A stretch of DNA of 64,000 nt, taken from Bathymodiolus brooksi (Eukaryota > Mollusca > Bivalvia > Mytilida > Modiolidae). The position numbers and the translations under genes are program-made. The stretch is taken from contig OY804580.1 in the NCBI GenBank assembly GCA_963680875.1, forward strand, positions 96,687,353-96,751,352. Direction: 5' to 3'. Below, piece by piece: positions 43,359-53,911 of this stretch. Every line of letters begins with the position of its first letter. Position 1 is the first letter of the stretch. The notes under the pieces are model-generated. The model was not told the origin of the DNA. It made no database searches and worked only from the letters and a program-made list of their open reading frames with translations.

Positions 43359-43734
43359 ACTAGTTTATTTATCCAACTGAGAAAATATAGCTATAGCACA
43401 AGCATATAGATCACCACGAAAGCCCAAGAAACGTGTTGCTTGTTTTAGCGTACTCTCCTAACCAAAGGCAGATGCTAAAAGCGAGTATGTTTGCATTTAG
43501 AATATAGAGTAATTTGCCGTATTGTTCCACGCAATATAACACTTATTAATATGAAATTTGATCAAATAAATAAATGGGAAAAGATGTGCAATCAAATACC
43601 AACAAAATGAGAAATATAATTAAGTAAATTATGTGCTACACGAAACATAACAGATTTGCGAACAAAAAATCTGGGATTTCGCTGCTGTAAGCAATATTTG
43701 AAACTTAATTATCGCATATCAAAAGCATGGTTTC
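43359..43734. other. Upstream region of the GPCR gene
   Basis: Probably holds the 5' UTR or first intron of the minus-strand GPCR. No clear TATA box or other regulatory site can be supported by eye. Confidence 0.4.
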
Positions 43735-44020
43735 AGGTGAAAAAATAATCACTTTGCTAGAAGTATCTAAAAATAACCTTGAAGATACATGTACCAAAGG
43801 GCTAACCAGAAGCCATACACCAAAGAAGGACATATCTAGACAATACCATGAACAGAATAAAAAGGTCAAAAGGACAAATAATGATCTACAAAACATTACA
43901 CAGAAAATTAAAGATCGAGAAACACGTTAGTACTTGTGTAGTGTTTTGTAGATCATTGTTTGTCCTTTTGTTCTTTCATGTTGTATGGGAGTGTTATCAT
44001 TAAAGGAGCCTCTTTGTGAT
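43735..44020. repeat. Two dispersed-repeat pieces in head-to-head orientation
   Basis: 43765-43925 is antisense ('ccttgaagatacatgtacca', 'aacattacacagaaaattaa', 'agatcgagaaacacg'). 43930-44020 is sense ('tgtgtagtgttttgtagatc', 'attgtttgtccttttgttct'). The central part therefore forms an inverted repeat of one family. Confidence 0.65.
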
Positions 44021-44051
44021 TACTTTATCTGATTAGTTCTAATATCGCTCA

Positions 44052-44229
44052 GCCGATGTGTACTCGATGCAACATTATGTGAAAAAGTTTGTCAGTGACT
44101 TGCGACAGGTCGGTGGTTTTCTCCTGATACTCCGGTTTCCTTCACCAATAAAACTGACCGCCACGATATACAGTGTAACTGGAATATTGTTGAAAATGTC
44201 GTTTAACACCATAATCCTAACCCCTAACC
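44052..44229 (+). repeat. SINE with CTAACC-type tail
   Basis: Sense body 'gtgtactcgatgcaacatta', 'gcgacaggtcggtggttttc', 'aaactgaccgccacgatata', then GTCGTTTAACACC and the tail 'ataatcctaacccctaacct'. The tRNA-like head is missing. Confidence 0.8.
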
Positions 44230-44439
44230 TTTAATCTGTTTCAGAAATAAATGTGATTCCCATAAAGTAATTATGTTTTCCATGATCAATAGTGATATAC
44301 ACTGACATTGACAAAAAATTTACAAAGAGAGCCGACGAAGAATGAAACTTACAACAAAAGAGATGATTTCAATTTTCCCATTCTGATCTTTCCATTTACA
44401 AGAAGTTCATATAATAATTTCCTTGATAGAGGACTAATA

Positions 44440-44815
44440 AAAAAAATACATTTGTAATTTTTATGCAAAGTGTCAGACACCCATCGGCCTCGTATGCTTG
44501 GCATAAAACAGACCATCTAAAAAAAAATTATTACTATCAAACATACGAAGAAAAGCTTGGAATTACCAAAGGGGCAATCTGTATATAAATCTTTAGTAGA
44601 CAATGCTTTCATGTAAATCAAATCGAACAACTAACGTTGTGAGTTCGAATCCTCGATACACCATTATGTGATAAACTTTGCCAGTGACTTGCGGCAAGTA
44701 AGTGGTTTTCTCCGCGTAGTCAGGTTTCCTCCAACAATAAAACTGACAGCCACGATATTACTGAAATATTGTTAAAAGTGGCGTTAAGCACAATAAATCT
44801 AACCCCTAACCCCGT
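44440..44815 (+). repeat. Third copy of an inverted-arm segment, including a SINE
   Basis: 'atgcaaagtgtcagacaccc', 'ccaaaggggcaatctgtata', 'tcgaacaactaacgttgtga' and the SINE body to 'gttaagcacaataaatctaa' are colinear with 48020-48340 (right arm) and the reverse of 37130-37430 (left arm). So part of the arm also exists as a separate, older copy. The SINE part is 44629-44815 with intact GTTCGAATCC. Confidence 0.75.
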
Positions 44816-44845
44816 AAATCGAATGTATAGATATATTTCTGAGAC

Positions 44846-45170
44846 AATGGTATTACGTATACCTTTATATCAATGTACATGTATATTGTTATTATTTGAC
44901 ACCATTCAACGGAGAGTCATGCAATATTCATTTCCCATTTGATTCATGAAGCAACGGAGATATCATTATAACACAAAATATTATACTTTACATTGATATT
45001 ATCCCTATTTGTCTTTGTTAGCGAGCCGGTCAATATAACAGTATACTGACCGGGCACGGTCAATATTAATAGATTAATACATGGCCTTTTTCATATTGCC
45101 CTTGTTATCTATAATGGTATTACGTATACCTTTATATCAATGTACATGTATATTATTATTATTTGACGCC
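44846..45170. repeat. 55-bp direct repeats flanking a 35-bp-arm hairpin
   Basis: 'aatggtattacgtatacctt' plus the next 35 bp occurs at 44846 and again at 45113. The segment 45071-45105 ('agattaatacatggcctttt') is perfectly inverted at 45217-45251 ('aaaaggccatgtattaatct'), enclosing the second direct repeat. The interior 45165-45215 includes 'cctcgagggctttagacccg'. This looks like a foldback-type element with partial duplication. Confidence 0.75.
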
Positions 45171-45440
45171 TCGAGGGCTTTAGACCCGAGGGACGATATC
45201 AGTCGAGGGCTGATGACAAGGGCAATATGAAAAAGGCCATGTATTAATCTATTTATCACATATTTTGCCAGGGCAGATAACATGTTATTGCCCTCGTAAA
45301 ATGTTATTGCCCCGGAGTCAAATAACACACCGCAAATTATACTTTTATTACACATGCAAATTCGGCGTTATTTCAATAAAACTCGTTTTTGGTCTTAGCT
45401 ATAATGTCGTCTGACAGATTTGCAAGTATTGTGTATAATA

Positions 45441-45500
45441 TAACAAATAGTTCATGGCACTTAGGGCCAAATGGCCCTTAGTGTCATGAACTATTTGTTA
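45441..45500. repeat. 60-bp palindrome
   Basis: 29-bp arms 'aacaaatagttcatggcact' and 'agtgtcatgaactatttgtt' with two mismatches, and two central bases. As RNA it would form a long stem; as DNA it may form a cruciform. No gene adjoins it closely. Confidence 0.85.
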
Positions 45501-45771
45501 AAGTCATATTAAACGTCTGAAAGTATTGACAGATTAAAATGTTAGAATCAAAATAGACAAAATGGTGTCATTCCCTGGGCGGAATACCAACACATTCACA
45601 CACATGTAACTATATGACACTGGCACTTTAAGACCGATTCTATTGAATTAAATGAATAAACGGCAATGCGGTTCAAGTGACCATAATACCACTTTTACTG
45701 ACAATGCCATTTTATCAAATTGTGATAAACCGACGAATACATGACCAATGAAAACATAGTCAAGAATTTAT

Positions 45772-46190
45772 AAAAAAAAAAAAAAAAAAAAAAAAAAGTT
45801 GGAAGATACCAAAGGGGTAATCAAAATCATTAATTCGATGGTGGCCAATACAATGGCCGAAAAAATACGGACAGAAAAAAACCAAAACAAACAAAAACAA
45901 AACAAATAACAACTGAAAAAACCTAAATTGAAACTCATTGTCGGAAAAATACTACACGAAAACTAAATATTGGGCAACACGAAAAGTGGCGATGAGATTA
46001 GGTACCCGGAAGGGGTAAGCAGTTCCTGTTGCACTATTGACATCCGTTATCCTATTCTGGTTTTCATTATGATATGTCATGAATTAGAAAAGTGCGGGAT
46101 TGTGAATAAAACAAACGGAACATGTCCGTTGTCATTTATGACACAGTTATTCCGTAACGATTTTCCAAGTCAGGTTGGGCAGTAGTAAGA
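45772..46190 (-). repeat. A run plus an antisense dispersed repeat
   Basis: 45773-45797 is an A run. 45798-46190 is a long antisense copy of the 'gtgttgctc' family ('ggaagataccaaaggggtaa', 'ctacacgaaaactaaatatt', 'gggcaacacgaaaagtggcg', 'cccggaaggggtaagcagtt'). The reading frame 45970-46185 lies in it and is not a gene. Confidence 0.65.
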
Positions 46191-46770
46191 ATTTCGAATT
46201 GAATACTTTGGTTCATTAGCTTCCCTGTTAGCGGCAACCCTCTATCAAGAACACTATAACAGGAACAACAAGCATTGGAATATAGTATACAATGATAGAT
46301 GTATATTCTCTAAGCAGTTGCTATAGGAATGTTGCTACAAATAAATGAAAAGTCCACAATTGGAAAATTGAAGTCATCTCTTTTATCGTAAGCTTTCGTT
46401 CTTCACTGGCTCTCATTGTCAATTTGTATGAGAATGTCAAGGTCTTTAGTATATTACTATTTATATACTGATCATGGCAGTTTCATAGAAAAATCATGAA
46501 TTATTAGAAATTACATTCCTATCTAATCAGATCAAAGTAATAATTACAACAAGGTTCGTTTAATAATAACACTTCAATGCATGTATGTGTGAAAGTAGTC
46601 AGTAGAACTTTGTTTCCGTAAACACTATTTTGACTGTGCCACGTCCTCATTGGTAGAATCATTGGAGGCTGATCTTTATTGAACACAATGCCATAGACAC
46701 CATCGTCTTTGCCCACCACATAAATGATATCAGTGTAGTAATTGGTGAGGTGCCTTGTTTTGTAGATTTG
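46191..46770. other. Unassigned DNA
   Basis: A minus-strand frame ends near 46519 (MRTWHSQNSVYG and VVGKDDGVYGIVFNKDQP are seen), but I recognise no family, and its 5' part runs into the SINE at 46771. A gene is possible but not supported. Confidence 0.35.
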
Positions 46771-47028
46771 GTTTAGGTTTATTGTGCTTAACGTCACTTT
46801 CATCAATATTTCAGTTATATCGTGTCAGTCAATTTTATTGGTGGAGGAAACCGGAGTACCCGGAGAATTCTACCGACCTATCGCAAGTACTGACAAACTT
46901 TATCACATAATGTTGTATCGAGTACACCTCACCATAAACGGAGTTCGAACTGACAACATTAGTGGTGATATGCTCTGATTGCACAAGTAAATCCAACTAC
47001 CATACGGTCACGACCACGCCGACCCCTA
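46771..47028 (-). repeat. tRNA-derived SINE, full length, antisense
   Basis: Read in reverse complement: head 'ggggtcggcgtggtcgtgac', box-B-like 'ttgtcagttcgaactccgtt', body, and end ACGTTAAGCACAATAAACC. Its box B and end motif carry family-atypical changes. Non-coding. Confidence 0.8.
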
Positions 47029-47494
47029 AGCGAATATAAGGGTGTTTCAGTGTTTGGACCATATACTTTTATCTTTCTAAATTTATTGTCATATTGAATA
47101 GCTTCGGCCTCGGTAAATATCATATATCTTGGAACGATAGATCCTTGTATTAACCTCAACAAAAGTCAATAATTGTATATTGTCGAAAATGGAAAACTAT
47201 ATTGCTATTTTCATTAAGCATTCTTTGAAAAGGAACCCTTTAGTACGAATGCTTTAAAGGGAAATAACTCCTCCAAAAATGTATATTTCTAGAATCAAGT
47301 AAATATTCAAATGGCTTTTATATTATCATTATCATGAATTAATTGATCTATTCCGAATTCCAGTAGCTTAACTGATTCCAGATACGATTCACAAATAAAC
47401 ATGTGGATATGATCTTTTGTTTTTAAATGTTTTTTTGTAATTTAGACTTTACGATGAATGGTATCAAAACAAGGTGGAAAAAAACCATACCAGC
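47029..47494. other. Unassigned AT-rich DNA
   Basis: No gene, RNA or mobile element recognised. Confidence 0.5.
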
Positions 47495-47848
47495 ACAAGG
47501 TTAACACGACGAGTGCCACTAGTGGAGCAGGAACGTCTTACTATTCCGAAACACAAGAGTTCATCCCGTGTTTTATGTGGCGTTTGTGTTGCTCAAGATT
47601 TTAATAGTTTTCTGTGTAGTGTTTTGTAGATCATTTTGTTTTGTCTTTCTGATCTTTTTCCTTTGGCCATTGTATGGTCTGTCCTTGATAGATTTATGGC
47701 TTCTGATTGCCCGTTTAGTATCCTTAATCGTCAATCACGAATCTCACAAAATCCGGGGTTAATCCAGGTGCTCCAGAAGGATAAGTACTTCCTGTTGTAC
47801 TAGTGGCACCCGTCGCGTTACTGTTAAGAGCCAAGAACATCATATAAT
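47495..47848 (+). repeat. Dispersed 'gtgttgctc...ttagttttctgtgta' repeat and a partial antisense copy
   Basis: 47505-47745 has 'acgacgagtgccactagtgg', 'cgtttgtgttgctcaagatt', 'agttttctgtgtagtgtttt' and 'ttctgattgcccgtttagta' in family order. 47765-47820 ('ggtgctccagaaggataagt', 'actagtggcacccgtcgcgt') is an antisense piece of the family's 5' part. Confidence 0.7.
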
Positions 47849-49615
47849 CATGGAAATCAATATCCGTAACGTCATTACCAACACAAGCATGACAGAAGTG
47901 TTTCGACTAGGCGTTACAGACAATAACACGTATATGCTTATTTGCAGGATAGAAAAATTCCTGAGAGATGGCAGGGTTGAGAGATGACTAATAATAACAA
48001 AAAAGAATACATTTGTCAGTTGTATGCAAAGTGTCAGACACCTATGGGTTTAGGGTGCATAAAACAGACAAGTTAACATTGTATTACTATTAAGTATATC
48101 AAACATAATAAGACAAGTTTGGACATGCCAAAGGGGCAATCTATATATAAATGCTTAGTTGACAATAGCTTCCGTGTAAATCGAATCGAACAACTAACGT
48201 TTTGAGTTCGAATCCGACTCAGGCGAGGTGTATTCGATACACCATTATCTGATAAAGTTTGCCAATGATTTGCAGCAAGTCAGTGGTTTTTCTCCGGGTA
48301 CATCGGTTTCCTCCACCAATGAAACTGACAATCACCCACTCATTCACTATACTTTCTTTTTAACTGTGGTAGTGTTTCGGTTCAGATTGCAAAACTGAAA
48401 CCGAAGAACATATACGACAGGTCGGTGGTTTTCTCCGGGTACTGACCGACACGATATTTCTGAAATATTGTTGAAAGTGGTGTTAAACACCATAAACCAA
48501 CTAAGCCAACAATCATACAACAAAACTTGTAATTTGGTGAAAGAAAAGATTGAAGATAACAAAGGGGCAATTAGAGGTGGTATCTAGAGGAAAGACAGAG
48601 AATGCAGTGACAGAAAATTACAAAAGGGCAAACAATGATTTACAAAATACTACACAAAACACTAACGATTGAGCAACACGAACCCCATTAAAAACCGGGG
48701 GGAGGGGGTGATAAGCAATTTCTGCTTCACTAATGACACATGTCGTGTTAGTGTTGCAGCCTTAGCTAAAAACGATTGCAAATTTTGGTTCAACATTTGC
48801 GTAAAAACAATGGCCAAGGAATTACAGAAGTTGAAGAAAATCTAGCTTCTAGCTTAGAATGTGTTAAAATATATTACGGGCTCAAACCGATTAATCAAGA
48901 TCTCAACTCAACAAGGAAAGTCAACATTAAATATAAATAAAAAATAAACAGAATCGCTGCAGCAAAATCCAATAAAAGGTTAGGTTAGTTTTATGGTGTT
49001 TAACGCCACTTTCAACACATAAAAGAGAACGTGCTATATTAAAATGTTTATAACACAAATATGGGAAGAAAAATATTTCTTGCTCTCAAAGACACAAAAA
49101 TATGCTGCTCTTTCCCCTTTGCTTATATTTTATGTTAAACCCCCTCCCCCTCCCCCTCCAACTTGAGATGTTCCAATAAGAGCTCAGTATTTAAGGTAAA
49201 AAAAAGCATTATATGTAAATTTCGTAATGATCTCTTACTTGATGTTAATAAATAAGCTTAGGGTTATGGATATGGTACAATGGTGCTTAACATCACTTTC
49301 AATAATATTTCAGTTATATCGTTTGGGTCAATTTTATTGGTGGAGGAAACCGCCGGAGTATCCAGAGAAAACCACCGACCGGCCGCAAGTCACTAACAAA
49401 CTTTACCCTTTGGTATCTTCAAACTCTTCTTATCACATAATGATGTATCGTAAATATGTATAACTATATATAGTATCATCTTAACAATATTAATCAAAAT
49501 TATATTTGAACTATGAACACGTTATATGTTCTTATCAATTTAATCCAAGTTACATAATAAAAGTACATGTACTAGAACTACTAACGTCTTCACGTTTATG
49601 TATAGGATACAGTAC

Positions 49616-49717
49616 TATTGAAACAAAAGAAGCGGCCCGTATTGGATATAACGGGTTTCTTTTTCCGCATGAGTACTCCCGTTATATCCAATATGGGAAA
49701 ATTCATTTGTTTCAATA
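49616..49717. repeat. Shortened palindrome, right arm
   Basis: 'tattgaaacaaaagaa' and 'cccgtattggatataacggg' are inverted at 49678-49717 ('cccgttatatccaatatggg', 'atttgtttcaata'). The inner part 'tttctttttccgcatgagta' is present once only, so the palindrome is asymmetric compared with the left arm (34948-35119). Confidence 0.75.
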
Positions 49718-50156
49718 ATAATGTATCTACATGTAACTTGTACAATAATAGTGTTGTTGCAAAAATATATGGTATGACATATATTTTTACACTTTTAATG
49801 TTTAGAAAGTCAAATAAGACAACAATTAACAAAAATAAAACGGCAAATTTTTATCGGTCAACGTCCTTTCGTTTCTCGTTTATATTTATATATTTCAAGG
49901 TCTTTCAAGTGTCACAAATGTTCACCTGTGGTCTGTCTGATTTGTTATTACTTGCGGTCGGTTCGTTAGTTGTTTTTGTATTGCGAGAATACATTTTAAA
50001 AGTTCACATACACGTCAGGTCTGAACATAAATTATGCCAGATCTGAAATACTTGTATCGTGTCTTGTATATTGTTTTTTTAAACAAATTGTTGATATTTG
50101 TTTACAAAGCTTACTGTATCAAGAGTCAAATATACTAATTATAGCGTATAGTAGTG

Positions 50157-50239
50157 TGGTCACCGTAGCCGAGTGGTTAGATGGAAGTTTTGAAAGTCAA
50201 AATAGGCTTTGAAAAGCCCAGCGGTGGTTTAAGACACGA
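50157..50239 (+). pseudogene. tRNA-Ser-like sequence, right-arm copy
   Basis: Same layout as 34409-34492: 'gtagccgagtggttagatgg' (box A), TTTTGAAAG, and the variable-arm hairpin GGCTTTGAAAAGCC. Box B has decayed to GGTTTAAGAC, so this copy should not be transcribed as a tRNA. Confidence 0.45.
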
Positions 50240-50536
50240 AAGACCAAAAATAAGTAAAACACGTTTTTAAGCCTAAAACAGTAAAAGGTTAAAGGTCATA
50301 TATTCAAGAATAAACTAGATTCTTAAAAATAATCCACTGTTCGAACAATAGTGTGACGTAAACGATATCAACCTTGTCCCAAAATCGGTCAAACTATTAA
50401 AGTACAGCGGCCTGTATCATCGGCCCCTATTAACGGCCTGTATCATCGGCCTCTATTAGTGGCCTGTATGTGATATTAGAGGCCGCATTTACAATAGCTT
50501 TGCAGGGGGTAATATTGTACAAGTTTTGATATTTTT

Positions 50537-52246
50537 CTACTGTAGCCTTGTAACATCAAACAGAAAAGCAGCATCGCTGTCATTTACAACTAATAATCGA
50601 TTGGTAGATCTGTCATAATCAAGTACAGTTGGGCACGCCAGACCATCCTTGTTAGACAATAGTTGTCTATGACGTTGTCCATCAGGGGAGATAACCACAA
50701 AGTTGTGAGAACCATAACCGACGACATACACGTTTCCTTCATTGTCTACAGAGATACCACACGGACACTGTAGAACACGTTGATCATTGAATTGCCATTG
50801 TGTTGTACCATGTAAATCACAACATGTCACGGTATGTGTGCTAAAGGTTGTGTAGTAAAGTTTGTCTCTTGATGTAGCTACGTAGTCAAGGTAAGACATC
50901 TTACTGTTGATGATATCACTTACAGATTTATCACTTAGATTTATCATCTTTAATCCTTTATCCCCCGCACAGTAATATATTGTTCTACCTCTAACAGCCA
51001 TACTATAAATCACCGTATCCATGGAGATAATTGTCATGATTTCCTTTTTTTCTATGTCTATTATAGTTATACCTCTTTTACCTACGCTTCCAGATGATAC
51101 AACAACGCTATTGTTGTCTTTAATATAAACTGTATCATAGGTACCGGATCCTGTTTTATTTGTACCTATCTGGAATAATTCTACTCCATCTTTATTGATA
51201 AATCTTACAATATTGTTACTGTAAGAGCACAATACCATTCTACCATCTGTCAGTAAAGAACATCCTCTCATCGATGATCCCTTGATGTTTATCTTTTGTT
51301 TCAGATTCAGCTGTATATTGTCAACTGACATAGGTGGCGGGTCAGCTACCATCATCTGGGCTTGTTTTTCTTTTTTTCTAACAAAAGTCAACTCATAAGG
51401 CTTTGATGCAACAACTACTTCTCCAAACCGGTCAATGCTGGTTGTTATATTCTGTAACGTTGTGTCTATCTTACATGAGAGGTTGGTTTGATTTAGACTG
51501 TCGCTGTTGATTAGAGCATGAATAGATGTGTCTAGTGATTCTACGTCATTCTCTATTTGCTTCATGACCAGAAATGTTTGTAGGTCTGATGCATACTGTT
51601 CTATGTTGACTATGGTTGTCTGGTATTCAGTCAGTTCTTTCTCTTTCTCGTCTAAAGAAGCCATCAATTCGCGTGTTTGGCTGTTTATTTTTGTTTCTGC
51701 TTCAGTCAATTCCTTCATCAGATCTTCTTGTAACTTGTCAAGATGGTTGTTGATTTTTGTCCTCAGTTCTCTTATTTCACTCTCAATTATTTGTTTCTGT
51801 TTCGTAACAGCAACTGAGTTGGTCTCCCTGTTTCGTCCAATTTTACCAACATTTTCAATCATTTCATCAATCAATGATTCGATTTCTTTGAACATATGTG
51901 ACGACTTCACGCCCTGAATCACATCTTCAAGAACAGCTATATTCTGACATTTATTATGATTTTCTACAATACAAATCCTGCAGCACGGGCAAGCATGTTT
52001 TTGACAGTATAGTATGAACCGTTCATCGTGCTCGTTACAAAATTCTCTGATTTTCAAAACATTCGACGGCAATTTACGGTATTCAGATATTGGTATGGTT
52101 TTATGGTTTCTGGATGCTTTCGATAGACTGTGATGTTCTGCACAGTCTATGCATAGTCCTTCGTCACATTCGGAACACCAAAGTTCTGATTGCATACAAA
52201 TATGGCGGATATCGCAACAACCACAGACAGCTGGGGAACTGGACAT
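50537..52246 (-). CDS. RING-less TRIM-like protein: B-box, coiled coil, beta-propeller
   Basis: 569 residues. Residues 8-48 form a B-box1-type zinc site (CGCC, CSEC, CIDC, then HH and H48). Residues 70-100 form B-box2 (C70, H73, C81, CPCCRIC, H97, C100). About 118-250 is a Glu/Lys/Leu-rich coiled coil (e.g. LRTKINNHLDKLQEDLMKEL). About 310-569 has six repeating strands with DNEGNVYVVGYGSHNFVVIS-type blades, a NHL-like propeller. No RING finger is present, so ubiquitin ligase activity is not expected by itself. Known: bivalves have large families of such B-box proteins, often intronless in the CDS and linked to immunity or development; the exact role is unknown. A good splice acceptor (TTTATTACAG) ends 12 bp before the ATG, indicating a non-coding upstream exon. 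The stop is 15 bp from the inverted-duplication edge, so the 3' UTR lies in duplicated DNA. Confidence 0.92.
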   Translation of the reverse strand: MSSSPAVCGCCDIRHICMQSELWCSECDEGLCIDCAEHHSLSKASRNHKTIPISEYRKLPSNVLKIREFCNEHDERFILYCQKHACPCCRICIVENHNKCQNIAVLEDVIQGVKSSHMFKEIESLIDEMIENVGKIGRNRETNSVAVTKQKQIIESEIRELRTKINNHLDKLQEDLMKELTEAETKINSQTRELMASLDEKEKELTEYQTTIVNIEQYASDLQTFLVMKQIENDVESLDTSIHALINSDSLNQTNLSCKIDTTLQNITTSIDRFGEVVVASKPYELTFVRKKEKQAQMMVADPPPMSVDNIQLNLKQKINIKGSSMRGCSLLTDGRMVLCSYSNNIVRFINKDGVELFQIGTNKTGSGTYDTVYIKDNNSVVVSSGSVGKRGITIIDIEKKEIMTIISMDTVIYSMAVRGRTIYYCAGDKGLKMINLSDKSVSDIINSKMSYLDYVATSRDKLYYTTFSTHTVTCCDLHGTTQWQFNDQRVLQCPCGISVDNEGNVYVVGYGSHNFVVISPDGQRHRQLLSNKDGLACPTVLDYDRSTNRLLVVNDSDAAFLFDVTRLQ

Positions 52247-52260
52247 TGTGTTGATATCCT

Positions 52261-52441
52261 GTAATAAATTAGTTGTATTAAAATAACAATTTAAAGTGTC
52301 TACCCTCCATTTTATTTCTATGCAAACTCTTTAACTTAATTAATTAAACTCAGAACGTTAATATTTAAATGTCTCCAATCCTTCTGAATTTTTAGCACAA
52401 AGACTCGTGGCACAAAACGAAATGCTGGTGTTGCCTTGGCG
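52261..52441 (-). other. Likely 5' intron or upstream region of the TRIM-like gene
   Basis: Follows the predicted acceptor. AT-rich with no repeats recognised. The first exon and promoter cannot be placed. Confidence 0.4.
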
Positions 52442-52713
52442 GCTAGGGTTATGATTAAGGTTATGGTGTTTAACGCCACTTTCAACAGTATTTCAGTTAT
52501 ATCGTGGCGGTCAGTTTTATTAGTAGAGGAAACCGGAGTACCAAAAGGAAACCACTGACCTGTCGTAAGTCACTTATAAACCTTATCACATAATCTTTTA
52601 TCGAGTAAATGTCGCATGCGCGAGATTCGAACTCACAACGTTAGTGGTGATAGGCACTGATTGCACAAGTAGTTGTAAATCCAACTAGCACACGATGACG
52701 GCCATGACGGCCT
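52442..52713 (-). repeat. tRNA-derived SINE, full length, antisense
   Basis: Read in reverse complement: head 'aaggccgtcatggccgtcat', box-B-like 'ttgtgagttcgaatctcgcg', body, end 'ttgaaagtggcgttaaacac' and a tail with CATAACCTTAATC. It lies in the presumed 5' intron or upstream region of the TRIM-like gene. Non-coding. Confidence 0.85.
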
Positions 52714-53639
52714 TATCGGTCCTGTAGTCGTGTCCGTATCCAAACAGGAGGCCCCATGATTTATTGCTGCTTTTTTTGTATATGAGGTTTATTGTTCTTC
52801 TGATTTTGATGAGTTTTTCTTTTACTGAATTTCATACTAAATTAAGTATCCTAAAAAAAAAGTATTACTCTTTTGAGATAAAAGAGGACAAAAATTAGAT
52901 TTAATTTCTTTTTTTAATTTGATCAAATATCAATGCAGTTTATTTCCATTTTTAATTAATTTTTTATTTACAAAATTGTCATCATGAGTTACATTTTAGC
53001 TATTTTATTTTGGAAAAGGGTTCATATTCCGAAATTTCGAATATTTTGAAGGTATATATAATTTGTTTTCATTTTTATCCAATTTTGACCCTATTTTTTC
53101 CTTTGGATTGATTGTGGTGAGAGCTTTCATAGTAGTATAAGGACGGATTTTCCTCGATCTTAGCCTGTTTCCAAGAAAAATTTAACCAAGACAAGCCGAA
53201 AAGTGTATATTCTGTTTATTTTAATAATTTTCAGCACATAATTACAACGTATGCATAAAATATCTAAGTAAATGTTTGTACAAAATACACCCAATACAGA
53301 GGGTACACGTGGAAAGGGGAAGGAGAAAAAATAAGGGGGGTAAACAGCGGGTTTTTTCAACTTCCGCTAATAATATCAACAACATTTAAATTTTGACAAC
53401 ATGTATCTACTTTATCATATTTCATCTCTTCAATATTCAAGATGACATTTGTCAAAGTCAACAATTTACACCATATATAAATTGTCTGGTTGTTGTTGAA
53501 ATGAAGAATGACGGTATGTCTGTCTTATTGTGATCAATAATAAAAACGTAGCTAAATATAGATTATTTTGAGATAATGTTAACGTTTTGAATGGAATTTT
53601 AAAGTTCACATAAGAATAACCATCATTAAATAATTAAAC
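52714..53639. other. Unassigned AT-rich DNA
   Basis: No gene recognised. The frame 53160-53360 (minus) has no known motif. Confidence 0.5.
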
Positions 53640-53790
53640 AAAAATCTACATTATCGGAACAATTCCAAAATCCAATCTAAAAACAGTAGAAATAGAAAAC
53701 ATACATGACCGCTCACTTTCCCGGCATGGTACATGCACTCTGATAAAAAGTGGCGGGGTTAAACTAGTTTCATTACCTAAACATTCCCTC
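53640..53790 (-). repeat. Dispersed repeat, antisense, with a minisatellite-like monomer
   Basis: 'acattatcggaacaattcca', 'ccgctcactttcccggcatg' and 'aaaagtggcggggttaaact' are the reverse order of 3553-3690. The first block is the monomer from which the minisatellite could have grown. Confidence 0.65.
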
Positions 53791-53911
53791 TTGGTGATGC
53801 GGTAAAGCTAGTGTTTTTCACATGTGATTAAATACCAACCCTCAGATATAACCTAGCTAACTATAGAATATCCTAATCTTGATTTTAATACATAATACAT
53901 TTAATCTTAAT

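Larger units (their letters stand above)
47849..50522 (-). repeat. Right arm of the large inverted duplication
   Basis: Reverse-complement partner of 34099-37583. Its modules from inner to outer edge are: SINE 48196-48340 (unbroken), SINE 48419-48505, dispersed repeat 48545-48770 (antisense), SINE end 48985-49018, a CT-rich tract at 49141-49158, SINE 49272-49400, palindrome 49616-49717, tRNA-Ser-like 50157-50239, and 'aggccgatgat'-type repeats to 50522. It lacks the 615-bp hAT-like insertion. It ends 15 bp from the stop codon of the TRIM-like gene. Confidence 0.88.

Noticed and set aside
42406..43380. Plus-strand frames within the GPCR
   Set aside because: Antisense shadows of the receptor, which has all class A anchor residues on the minus strand.
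51528..51917. 129-codon plus-strand frame
   Set aside because: It is the shadow of the coiled-coil region of the TRIM-like gene on the other strand.
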